From assembly GCF_000188695.1 (NCBI RefSeq), contig NW_004754922.1:879127-891626 (forward strand): DNA of 12,500 nt, in the 5' to 3' direction. The notes beneath the pieces are model-generated. The model was not told the origin of the DNA. It saw only the letters and a program-made list of their open reading frames with translations, and ran no database searches. Shown piece by piece: positions 1-12,500 of the stretch. Positions within the stretch are counted from its first letter, which is position 1. Each line of letters opens with the position of its first letter. The stretch is from Salpingoeca rosetta. Its lineage: Eukaryota > Opisthokonta > Choanoflagellata > Craspedida > Salpingoecidae. Both the position numbers and the translations under genes were made by a program.

Positions 1-148
1 CGTGAACATGCGCCAGCCTTTTTTTTTTTTTCAATGTGTGGGTGAACTGTGCTGAGATGCGGTTCTCATTACCGTTTTCGCCCAACAACGCTCACACCAA
101 CACCGACACCACCACGCACGCTTCGTCAACGGTTGCATTGCTGAGCAG
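1..148 (+). other. Intron of the coiled-coil gene (3' part of an intron)
   Basis: The stretch precedes the first supported exon at 149, whose acceptor reads TTGCTGAGCAG. It holds a run of 13 T at 19-31 and no reading frame with coiled-coil or other protein character. I see no other feature in it. Confidence 0.5.
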
Positions 149-539
149 AGCGCGACGACCTCAGCGCAAAACTGCAGCAGCACGAGCTTGCACTCAGCAC
201 AGGTGAGGCCCTGTTGTGCATGCTGATGAACGTACGATAATGGCTGTGTATGATGCTGGTTGGAATTCACATCACCACACGCAGCAGACAGTAGCCCTCT
301 AGCACAGTCCAGGTCGTTTTGCTACCCCCTCCCCACCCTCCCTGCTCACACGCGCACCCTCGCGTCAACACGCTCCCTCCCATGCAGCCAAAGAGACCAT
401 TCGATTGCACGAGCTGACCATCACCCAGCGCGATGCTGAGATTGAATCCCTTTCGCACAGCGTCGCGTCAGTATGCGCATGCTGCGCTCTGTGATGCATT
501 CTCGCTTGTATTCGCGCGTGTCTGTATCTGTGTCTGCAT

Positions 540-574
<35 letters not shown>

Positions 575-2173
575 TGCGTCCTGCTATGTGTGTCAGTTTG
601 TAGGCACTGCCAATTTCACGTCATGTGATTGTGTGCCTGTATTGCAGGAAACACTTCAAGCTGTTGGAAGATCTTGATCGCGTCGTGCACGCCCTGCGAA
701 GAGAGAAGCAAGGTGAGCTATCTGTCGCGCAAGCATGCTTCCCGATTCAAATACATGCACGCACACGTGCACACATGTCCAACACAAACAGAAACACACT
801 TTCGTCGACATGTTGTCACGTCACACATTCACAAAGGCACATGCACTCACATTCACATGGGCCCCTCCTCCTCCTCGCCACCACAACCACCACCATTAGA
901 CCTGCGTGCGGAACTTGCGCGGGAGAGAGCGAAGCGAGCGGTGTGGCCACGCCAGCGACCGTCCAGTGGGGGTCGCAATGGCCGTCATCATCGTCACGAT
1001 GACGATGGTGGTGATGATGACGGTGATGGTGACGGGAGGCGGGCACAGCGATTGAGCCGTGCGGGTGTTGCACCTGCTCGCGATGGTGATGGTGATGGTG
1101 GTGGTGGTGGTGATGATGATGACATGAGCGGCTCCGGAGATATTCACCGCCGCATCGAGCGGGCGAAAATGGCGCTGAACGCACACAGACACACGCGCAT
1201 GAGCAGCAGAGGTGACCAGGCAACATCTGGCGACGATGAAAGTGTTGGGAGAGGCACAGCAGCTGCTCGTGTGGACATGAAGCAGCCACCAACACGCAGC
1301 AGCAACGGCAACAAGAGAGAGACGACACAGGAGGCAGATGAAGAGCTCAGTGAATCTGACGAGAGCGAGCGCGGGCGAGGCGGTGGGCGTGGCGATACCA
1401 AGGGGCAGATGCTTGCAAGCATGGCGCTCGCAGATTCGCTCGGTATTGATTTCGATGCATTCCCGTGGCGGCAGCAGTGGCGCGTTGACAGCAGCAACCC
1501 AAGCAACACGGCCAGCGACACAGAAACGACAGCAACCCCCGCGTACCGACACCGTGATCGGCGCGGAGACAGCACAGACGAGGAAGAGGGTGAGCTCCAA
1601 AACGACGATGAAGACACCGACAACGGCCGTGGCAACAGCGGCGGTGGTGATGGTGACCGTGATCATGATCATGACCGCCACACCCCTGTCGCGCAACGCA
1701 TCAAGAATCGCTGGCGTGGCAGTGGCGTTGCGCGTGCAGCTAAAACGCAAGGAAGCAGCACCGCAAGCTCGCGCAGCAGAGACGTTGGCAATGATTCGCT
1801 CAACGATGGCCGGGCCAAGTCGAAGCAGGGCATGACGGGGCGCGGCCTGAAGCGTAGAGACCTCACAGCACACGGTGACAGACACGGGGATGAGGAAGAG
1901 GAGGTGGATGGTGATGATGGTGATGATGGTGATGATGGCGACGACACAGTCAGTTCGACGGGAGCCACGACGACTTCGAGTAAGCGCTTGCAGCTGTACG
2001 CAACGAAGGGCGCACAGGCGGCGCTGTTGGAGTCGCAATCTGAGCTGTCGCTCATTGATGAGGAGATTGCCAACTTGAGGGGCTCGCTGCAGAGTTTGCT
2101 GCAGACGGCAAACGCACTCGACAGTGGCGCCGTCACTTCTTCCCCGCTCTCCGCAGGCAGCAGGCGCCCGTAG
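149..2173 (+). CDS. Coiled-coil protein with acidic low-complexity C-terminal region (3' part, 4 exons)
   Basis: I do not recognise this protein. Exons read 149-202, 388-466, 648-712 and 900-2173 (stop TAG 2171-2173), with introns of 185, 181 and 187 bases and GTGAGG, GTCAGT and GTGAGC donors. Phases 1, 2 and 1 agree across all joins. About 489 residues are visible; the start lies upstream of the window. The first three exons give a continuous heptad-like coiled coil (RDDLSAKLQQHELALST, then a helix with TITQRDAEIESL, then KHFKLLEDLDRVVHAL). The last exon starts DLRAELARERAKR and then becomes low complexity, with Asp/Gly runs near 1000-1030, 1083-1123 and 1905-1945 and many Arg, Ser and Asp residues. 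Two more ordered blocks stand out: 1409-1480 (ADSLGIDFDAFPWRQQW) and about 1679-1730 (PVAQRIKNRWRGSGV). A final helix from 1982 (LSLIDEEIANLRGSLQSLL) ends the protein. A cytoskeletal or centrosomal role is possible but is only a guess from the coiled coil. Exon structure is well supported; function is unknown. Confidence 0.75.
542..570. repeat. (TG)n microsatellite in intron
   Basis: An uninterrupted TG run of about 29 bases lies in the intron between exons 388-466 and 648-712 of the coiled-coil gene. Confidence 0.95.
1083..1123. repeat. Coding GGT/GAT trinucleotide repeat
   Basis: This trinucleotide repeat is inside the terminal exon of the coiled-coil gene and encodes a run of Asp and Gly. 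A related tract lies at about 984-1036 and a hexanucleotide GATGGT-like tract at about 1905-1945. All stay in frame, as expected for triplet and hexamer slippage in a disordered region. Confidence 0.9.
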
Positions 2174-2538
2174 CGAGGCTGTGTGTGCGTGTGTGTCTGT
2201 CTGTCTGTCTGTGGGTAGGAAGGCATCTTTGATGCGTCTCTGGTTATGTGCACTCTCGCCCAGCACGCTTGTGCTTTGGGTGAATTGTTCTTGCTTGCCT
2301 TGACTTCTTGTGTCTATTCTCCGTCGCACTCCATTATTTACCATCAAGTAGAAGTAAAACCAAACAACTCTAACACCAACACCAGAACTCGTGTAATGTA
2401 CCTAATGCTAACGCCCTCAAAACACCTTGAACACTGCTCTCTGCTCATAACACCTCGCAACTCTTCAAACCAACAGCTTACTTGCAGGCAGTGCCACATT
2501 GAATCATTTGCACACGACCCTCGGAGAACATCCAGAGG
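2174..2538. other. Convergent intergenic gap between two stop codons
   Basis: The gap separates the TAG of the plus-strand coiled-coil gene from the TAG of the minus-strand symporter gene, so it must hold both 3' untranslated regions. It begins with a mixed TG and CTGT repeat at 2180-2213. I found no AATAAA on either strand. A minus-strand AATAAT at about 2332-2337 is a weak candidate poly(A) signal. No open frame here looks like protein. Confidence 0.7.
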
Positions 2539-7124
<4,586 letters not shown>

Positions 7125-7316
7125 GATGTTTCGCTCACAACCACAACAACAACGACAACAAGTCAAGCAAACAAGCAAGGAGAGGAGAGGCAGGTGAGAG
7201 GGCGGTGCACAAGAAGAACAAGAAGAAGAAGGAGAAGTGGAAGGCAGGAAGGAGCGTTGTTTGTTGTTGTCCTCCAGCCACTTGTTTCTCTTCTTGGAAA
7301 ACGCGTTTGACACGCT
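7125..7316 (-). promoter_or_regulatory. Intergenic gap with probable gltS promoter and 5' UTR
   Basis: Only 192 bases separate the stop of the WD40-ankyrin gene from the gltS start on the same strand. On the coding strand the middle is pyrimidine-rich (CCTTCCACTTCTCCTTCTTC and on) and there is no ATG before the chosen start. I see no TATA box. The gap must also contain the 3' end of the upstream gene. Promoter location is inferred from position only. Confidence 0.45.
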
Positions 7317-8763
7317 TCAGAACCAGTCGGGGACGCACGTCTTGTACGTGTCAGAGACGGTGCAGCCCTTGCTCTGTTGAGCAGCAACGCATCAGCAGCA
7401 GCAGCAGCAACCACGTGGGGTGTGGGCGGTGAGGGGTGGTGTGCGTGAGGAATAAGGGGCAGGGGGCGAAGGCAGGACAAGTGATGAATAGAAACCCCGC
7501 AACAACAAACAAACAAACAAACACCGTACAACACGCAACGCAACAACCATGGTCACAAGGCAGTGCACGCGCACCTTCATGAGCTTCTGCAGCTTCTTGA
7601 GCGACTCCAGCTGCGCGCCCTGCGCACCAGAGGCGGCCATGCCCAGCGTCTCGTACAGCGAGATGGGCGTGATCTGGCGCGGGTTTGTGTAATGATGTTG
7701 TTGGTGAGGACGATGGTGGTTGGGCCAGACGAGGAACACGCACTGCACGCAGCACACCATCAACAGCACACACCACGCACCACACGCCACACGCCACATG
7801 CCACACGCCACACGTGGAGGCATCCATACGTCACACCCACACACACATCAACAGCACATAGCACACCACACCAACACGTGCGCACCTTTGACTGGAGCTT
7901 CGGGTCGGCGCCAGCGTTGATGAGGTCGATGGCAAGATCGTACTTCTGCATCGACACCGCCGTATACAGCACAAACATCCCCGAGTTGTCAATGTGGTTC
8001 AGGTCCACCTTGCCCGTCTGAGAATCCAAATGAGAGAGGGGGGGGGGGGGGGGGGGGTAAGAGACGCGCAGGGGTAAGAGACGCGCAGACGGGTTGATGC
8101 AAGAAAACGTGTGTGAGTGATTGCCAGGAATGGCAAAGCAAGCACGCAAGGAGCAGGAGGAGGAACATGCGGGGAAAGTAATGGATGGGAGCAAGCCAAC
8201 ACGAATACACACCAACGCACACGTTCGACACGCGTGCAACAACAACACGCAACACGCAACACGCAACACGCAACTCTATCATACCTTCATCAGCATTCTT
8301 GCAATGTCTTCGTCAAGGTTGACCGCAAGGGCGACAGTCGTTTGGCCCTGGCACAGAAACAGCAAACAGGAGTGCACGTGCATGTGAGCGTGACTGGAAA
8401 ATAAGCAGCCTGTTCACGCAACCCACAGGGTAAGCGAACATGCACACGACAACCACACAACCACATAAACGCACAACACGCAACCACACAACCACACACA
8501 AACGCACGCACAACACGCAGCACGCAAGCAGTGTACTGCCAGGGTGACGCACGGTGGAGTTCTTGACAGACGGGTCGGCGCCGTTCTTGAGGAGAAGCTT
8601 GACGAGCTCGGGTTTGCGCATGCTGATGGCGGTGATGAGGGGCGTCATCCCCATGTTGTCCACCGCGTTCACTTCCACGTCATACTACACAACAAACGTC
8701 GCACAGAGCGGGTGGGGGAGCATGTGTTAGGTAAACAAGAGGCGAGGGAGAGAGAGTGTGTGT

Positions 8764-8799
<36 letters not shown>

Positions 8800-9685
8800 C
8801 GCAGGCTGTGTGTGTGTGTGTGACGCAGGTTGTGTGTGTAACCAGAGAAGCAGCGACAAGCTTCATTCTGGCTCAAACCGTGAAACTGTCGCAGGAGAGT
8901 GTGCACTGCGCTCACCTTGAGCATGGCCTCAGTTGCTTTTGGATTCACGCTGATGGACATGGCAAACGGTGTCTGGCCCTGTATTGTGGCATGCCGTGTC
9001 ACGTGGCGTGATGAGTGATGAGTGGACATTGAGGGGCACAATGACGTGAACAACAGCACAAGCGGACACGCACACATGTGCGATGTGCAACGGGCGCCCG
9101 GCAGGAGAGGAACCCAGGTTACAGATTCACATTGGCACAACCAGCTGCTCCGACACCCAGCAACAACAGCCGACCAACAACAGCAGCAGACGTGCAGACG
9201 ATCGCAACAACAAGGTGTGCTCACCGTGAAGCTCTTGACCGAGAGGTCGCCGCCAGCGTCGATGAGCAGCTTGATCACATCCTCAACGTCGTCCTTCTTG
9301 CGGCAGGCGGCGGTGTGCATCATCGTCATGCCAAAGTCCTGAACCAAAGGGGAGGGGGCGGGAGGGAAGAGAAAGGAGAGTGCCGGGACAGATCCAGAGA
9401 CAAATGGCCGAAAATGCAGACAACGCACATGCATAAGCTCAACGCCATGAGATGACTGAAATGGAAGGTGCGAGAGAGAGAGAGAGACGTGTAGCGTGAT
9501 ACCACGCCCACCCGCGCAACAACCAAACACATTGGCAAGTAAGATACAAAGAAGCAGGCAAGCAGCAAACAGCAATCACGACGCACCGGGGATGGCAGGT
9601 TGATGTCGATGTCTGGGGTGAGCAGCTCCTTGACAGTGTCAAAGTCCTTCTCCATGAGCGCCTTGCCAAACTCCTCCTGTGTGTG

Positions 9686-9767
<82 letters not shown>

Positions 9768-11068
9768 CAATGCAAAAGGGGGCAAATCACATGTGTGTTG
9801 CGAGCTTAGTCATTTCTGCAAAAGGGGGCAAATCACATGTGTGTTGCGAGCTTAGTCATTTCTTCGTGCCCGAAACAAAACTGCACGCACGTATTTCTTC
9901 TCATCATCGCGTTTCACTGGTAGTACAGCGTTGCAACACACACGGTGGTGGTGGTGGTGGTGAGTTGAGGGAGGCAGAGGATCGGCGCACGCACATCATC
10001 CTCAACAACGATGTCGAGGACAAAGATGGCGGGAATGTGTTGGCAGCGCCTTCCGATGCAAAGCTGTACGTTCACAAAACCACCAACATGCAAACACACA
10101 TGCGCGCACGCACACACACACATGCGCACACCTGTGAGCCAACGTGGTTCGCAGTTGCCCTTGTGGGCGGTGGGCTTGAGGCAGAAGAAGCCAAAGAGGT
10201 TGGCGGCCGTGCCCGTCAGAATAAGGTTGTCCCCGACGTAAGCGAGACCCTATACACAGAGAAAAAAAAAATTCACAGACACACATACACATAAACATTC
10301 ACACAGATACACACGTGGAAATGAAATGGGTGAGAATGTACGAATGGCATCTAAACCGCACAAACTGAACATCAAACGAGATGGAACAAACCCTACAACA
10401 ATTGTGTGCATGTGCGTGTGTACATGTATGCGTGGACATGTGTTCATGTGTACATGTGTACATGTGTGCATGTGGGCATGTGTGCATGTGTGCACACGCG
10501 TACCGAGAGGTAAATCTCAGAGAAGAGGCAGATGAGCGGCTTGATTTCATCGCCAGAGATGTCAAAGACATTCACTTCGTTCATCTGTCCAGAGACAGCA
10601 GCGTACCTGCACCCGCGACGTCATGCACACGAGTACACATGAGTGTGTTTATGTGTGCATGTGTGCATGTGTGTGTGTGTGTTGAGGTTGTGACTGACTG
10701 ACTGGAAGCAGTTGTGCAGGGCTGTCGCGACTGGCCAAGAAAGCAACACGCCATATCGTCACAACAAACACGGGTCCACCATCGCTTTGTCGCCGCTTAC
10801 CGTGTGCCGTCTGCGTTCATGGCGCCGTGCTGATGGTACGACGACTGGCTGACGGCGACGGTTGAGATCTCGTCGAGCGTCTTCCAATCGTACATGCCGA
10901 CCTAGAAACCCAAAATAAAACGCCCGGAGGAAGGGGTGATGATGAATGCAACAGCCGCACGCAATACACACAGGTCATGCGCATGCACACAACACAACGC
11001 ACAAAAGCAAGTGCGCGTTTACACAAGCAATACAAACCCGAGTGTACACTCACTCACTCACTCACTCA

Positions 11069-11148
<80 letters not shown>

Positions 11149-12099
11149 GCATGAGGAGGCACCTTGAATCCCTGGATCATGACGAGCTGCTTCATGTTTG
11201 GTTTGAGGTAGGGCGCCTTGATCTGGATGTAATCGCCAGGATACGTCTTCTTCGCAACCTGTCGTGGCCGTCCATGAAACATGCGCAAGAATGTGGTGCC
11301 ATTTTTTGGAGGGGGGAGGGTGAGGGTTGGGATGTAAGCGTTGGCTGCATTTTGAGTCGAGGTCGAGGCAACAGCAGATCTTGACGCTTGTGTGGACGAG
11401 ACGCAAGCACAGGCAACAAGAGGCGATTCCAACGATGACAGCAATGACAACAGCGCACACACAACACACACAACACACACACAACACTGAATCCACATAC
11501 TACCATTCAAGTTCACGACGCACAACACGAAGCATGCAACAGATAGCACAGCACGGCACAGAGCAGGGCAGCGTGTGTGGCTTGCCTCCTTCTGGTTGTC
11601 GAAGCGAATGGCATTGGCACCGTGCACAATCACAAACTCGTTTGAGCCGGGCTTGCTGCATCCAAACAGCTCTGCTTCCACTTTCAGCTCCTATCAAACG
11701 GTACCGGTGTAACGTGAGGACATGCAACGTGAAACCGGATGTTGTTTGAGAGAGCAGATCAACCAACATGCATGCTCGTGCATGCAATCACACACGTGCA
11801 GACACATCTGCAGACACACGCACATGAACGCACACAAGTGAACGCACAAACCCGTCAGCCTCCCCCCCCCCCCTCTTGCTTCTTCGTCGTTCCCGCCTGC
11901 GCACCTTCTTCTTGAGGAGTTTGCCTGATTTGCCGTCGATCCAGCGAATGGTGCCGGCGTAGTCGCCAGCAACAATTGTGCCATTGGCGAGGGGAATCAC
12001 GCACGTCACGTGCTTGTCGCTCTTCGGGCTCTCCTTCAGCACCATCGACTTGAAGTCGGCTGGCAAATGGCGGCACAAGAGGAAAGAATGGGTGAGGGG

Positions 12100-12135
<36 letters not shown>

Positions 12136-12446
12136 GTGTGTGTGTGTGTTTTGTGTGTGTTGTGTGCTGTGTGTGCTGTGTGTGCGTTGTGTTGTGTTGT
12201 GTTGTGTGTGTTGCGTGTATGTATGTGTGTGTTGTGTGTTGTATGTTGTGTGTTGTGTGTTGAATGTTGTGTTTGCCTGCACATCATGACACGTGCATGG
12301 GCTGTTGCACGCGGAAACTCACAGGAGAACGTGCGAACTTTGCCGTCGTAGCTGCCGATGACAATGTTCCCGTTGGGCGCTTGCGCGACGGAGCTGAGGG
12401 AGATGGCTCGGTCGTGCTCGTTGGGCCCGCTCCACTTCTCCGTGAT
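7317..12446 (-). CDS. WD40-like plus ankyrin repeat protein (5'-truncated, 16 visible exons)
   Basis: About 540 residues are visible; the start is beyond the window. Exons in coding order: 12446-12323, 12059-11905, 11690-11586, 11258-11163, 10901-10801, 10606-10504, 10249-10130, 10063-9995 (tentative), 9676-9587, 9338-9225, 8978-8916, 8684-8553, 8347-8285, 8017-7886, 7673-7575, 7373-7317 (TGA). The first seven encode beta-propeller-type blades such as NIVIGSYDGKVRTFS, TIVAGDYAGTIRWIDGKSGK and YAAVSGQMNEVNVFDISGDE, with degenerate GH and WD positions. The later exons encode ankyrin repeats, for example NMGMTPLITAISMRKPELVK and LAIDLINAGADPKLQSK. The tail is Leu/Lys-rich (LESLKKLQKLMK) and ends SDTYKTCVPDWF. 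All junctions keep frame; the donor after 11586 is GC rather than GT. Such proteins usually act as binding scaffolds; no catalytic motif is visible. The main alternative is two adjacent genes, but no stop after the propeller and no ATG before the ankyrins is evident in the reading used. Confidence 0.75.
7770..7816. repeat. CACACGC/CACATGC repeat
   Basis: Near-tandem copies of a CCACACG-type unit in an intron of the WD40-ankyrin gene. Confidence 0.8.
8038..8087. repeat. Run of 20 G followed by a duplicated 17-mer
   Basis: Twenty G occupy 8038-8057. GGGGTAAGAGACGCGCA occurs at 8054-8070 and again at 8071-8087. On the transcribed sense the C run sits about 20 bases before the exon acceptor at 8018 and may serve as part of its pyrimidine tract. 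Confidence 0.9.
8244..8274. repeat. Four copies of a 7-base unit
   Basis: AACACGC is repeated four times plus three bases, ending shortly before the exon at 8285-8347 (an intron on the downstream side). Confidence 0.9.
8756..8839. repeat. TG repeat with repeated GACGCAGG
   Basis: TG run containing two GTGTGACGCAGG units in an ankyrin-gene intron. Confidence 0.85.
9679..9762. repeat. (GT)n microsatellite abutting a splice acceptor
   Basis: Nearly pure GT run with one GC interruption. On the coding strand the CA repeat runs straight into the acceptor ACACAG at 9677 with no pyrimidine tract between. Confidence 0.95.
9771..9862. repeat. Perfect 46-base tandem duplication
   Basis: Bases 9771-9816 and 9817-9862 are identical, starting TGCAAAAGGGGGCAAATCAC. 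The repeat is unique-looking sequence rather than CA/TG, and lies in the intron between the WD40 and ankyrin parts. Confidence 0.95.
9995..10063 (-). other. Tentative 23-codon exon between WD40 and ankyrin parts
   Basis: The segment reads LCIGRRCQHIPAIFVLDI then VVEDD between a CAG acceptor and a GTGCGT donor, phase 0 at both ends. The intron before it would be only 66 bases, far below the others (134 and up). Skipping it also keeps frame, so it may be a false call or an optional exon. Confidence 0.4.
10407..10494. repeat. CATGTGTA/CATGTGTG repeat
   Basis: Degenerate array of CATGTG-based octamers in an intron of the WD40-ankyrin gene; many units are self-complementary at CATG and TACATGTG sites. 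Confidence 0.85.
11046..11147. repeat. (CACT)n then (CA)n microsatellite
   Basis: A CACT array passes into a CA run of about 76 bases in the intron at 10902-11162. On the transcript it is a TG repeat starting about 15 bases after the donor at 11162. Confidence 0.95.
11584..11585 (-). other. GC donor of a GC-AG intron
   Basis: The exon ends AAGGAG and the intron starts GCAAGC, matching the usual context of GC-AG introns. Joined to the CAG acceptor at 11259, this gives the in-frame protein NQKE-VAKK. No nearby GT donor in the same phase gives a better join. Confidence 0.65.
11862..11873. repeat. Run of 12 C
   Basis: Homopolymer in the intron at 11691-11904, G-rich on the transcript. Confidence 0.95.
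12100..12270. repeat. TG/TTG-rich repeat
   Basis: Long imperfect array of TG, TTGTG and TGTTG units filling most of the intron at 12060-12322. Confidence 0.9.
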
Positions 12447-12500
12447 CTGATGGCCGTGCACAAACATAAGCGGGAGAGAGGTGTGTATTGTGTGTTTGGT

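Larger units (their letters stand above)
7575..9676 (-). other. Region encoding ankyrin repeats in phase-0 exon pairs
   Basis: Seven exons, all phase 0 at both ends, encode 30, 38, 21, 44, 21, 44 and 33 residues. The 44-residue exons carry a full repeat with a TPLITA-like or VLYTA-like helix turn and a GADP turn. The 21-residue exons begin GQTPFAM or GQTTVAL and end MLK or LMK. Together a 44 plus 21 pair is close to two 33-residue ankyrin repeats. Confidence 0.8.
10130..12446 (-). other. Region encoding WD40-like propeller blades
   Basis: Seven exons give about six beta-rich blades. Each has the small-Gly-x-x-x-Gly/Ala-x-Val/Ile pattern typical of the C and D strands of WD40 repeats: GSYDGKVRTFS, GDYAGTIRWID, VHGANAIRFDN, IQGFKVGMYDW, SGQMNEVNVFD and LTGTAANLFGF. 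Canonical terminal WD dipeptides are mostly missing. Further blades are expected upstream of the window. Confidence 0.65.

Noticed and set aside
816..1328. His-rich minus-strand open frame
   Set aside because: The poly-His is the reverse reading of the Asp/Gly triplet repeat in the plus-strand exon.
896..2347. 483-codon open frame antisense to the coiled-coil gene's last exon
   Set aside because: It mirrors GAT/GGT and GAC-rich coding DNA whose complement rarely gives stops. Its translation is Ile/Thr and Cys/Arg repeats without domain character, while the plus strand has phase-consistent exons.
7317..7373. Possibility that the ankyrin gene ends elsewhere and continues into the gap
   Set aside because: The exon after the acceptor at 7374 gives SKGCTVSDTYKTCVPDWF and TGA in the phase left by the previous exon; other acceptors shift frame or enter Leu/Ser-rich noise.

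Overview
The window is intron-rich nuclear DNA of a unicellular eukaryote. It holds three protein-coding genes broken by about 30 short spliceosomal introns, mostly 130-330 bases with GT..AG ends, and the introns are packed with CA/TG microsatellites. The bases look moderately GC-rich. Intron density, protein style and the mix of metazoan-like repeat proteins with a bacterial-type transporter fit a holozoan protist such as a choanoflagellate. That assignment is an inference; no marker gene in the window proves it.

Layout. (1) Plus strand, up to 2173: the 3' part of a gene for a coiled-coil protein, with three short coiled-coil exons and one 1.27-kb terminal exon of acidic, Gly/Asp-rich low-complexity sequence and a short C-terminal helix. 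Its 5' end lies outside the window. (2) Bases 2174-2538: a convergent intergenic gap. (3) Minus strand, 7124 to 2539: a complete 15-exon gene for a sodium/glutamate symporter of the GltS family. I rebuilt it exon by exon; every junction keeps frame except one (exon 11/12), where a choice of donor is needed. (4) Bases 7125-7316: a 192-base gap, pyrimidine-rich on the coding strand, between two genes on the same strand. (5) Minus strand, from about 12446 to 7317: a 5'-truncated gene whose exons encode degenerate WD40-like propeller blades followed by six or so ankyrin repeats and a short C-terminal tail. All junctions agree in phase, one of them through a GC-AG intron.

The three genes show no obvious shared pathway. 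The symporter is the only one with a clear biochemical role (sodium-coupled glutamate transport across a membrane). The WD40-ankyrin protein is probably a scaffold or adaptor, and the coiled-coil protein is unassigned. I found no RNA gene, transposon, CRISPR array or viral gene. The long open frames antisense to the genes and those made of Cys-Val or Thr-His repeats are by-products of low-complexity DNA. The points most worth a second look are the bacterial-type transporter in an intron-rich locus, the WD40-ankyrin fusion with its two-exon ankyrin cassettes, the GC-AG intron, the exon 11/12 phase break, and splice sites built directly on dinucleotide repeats.
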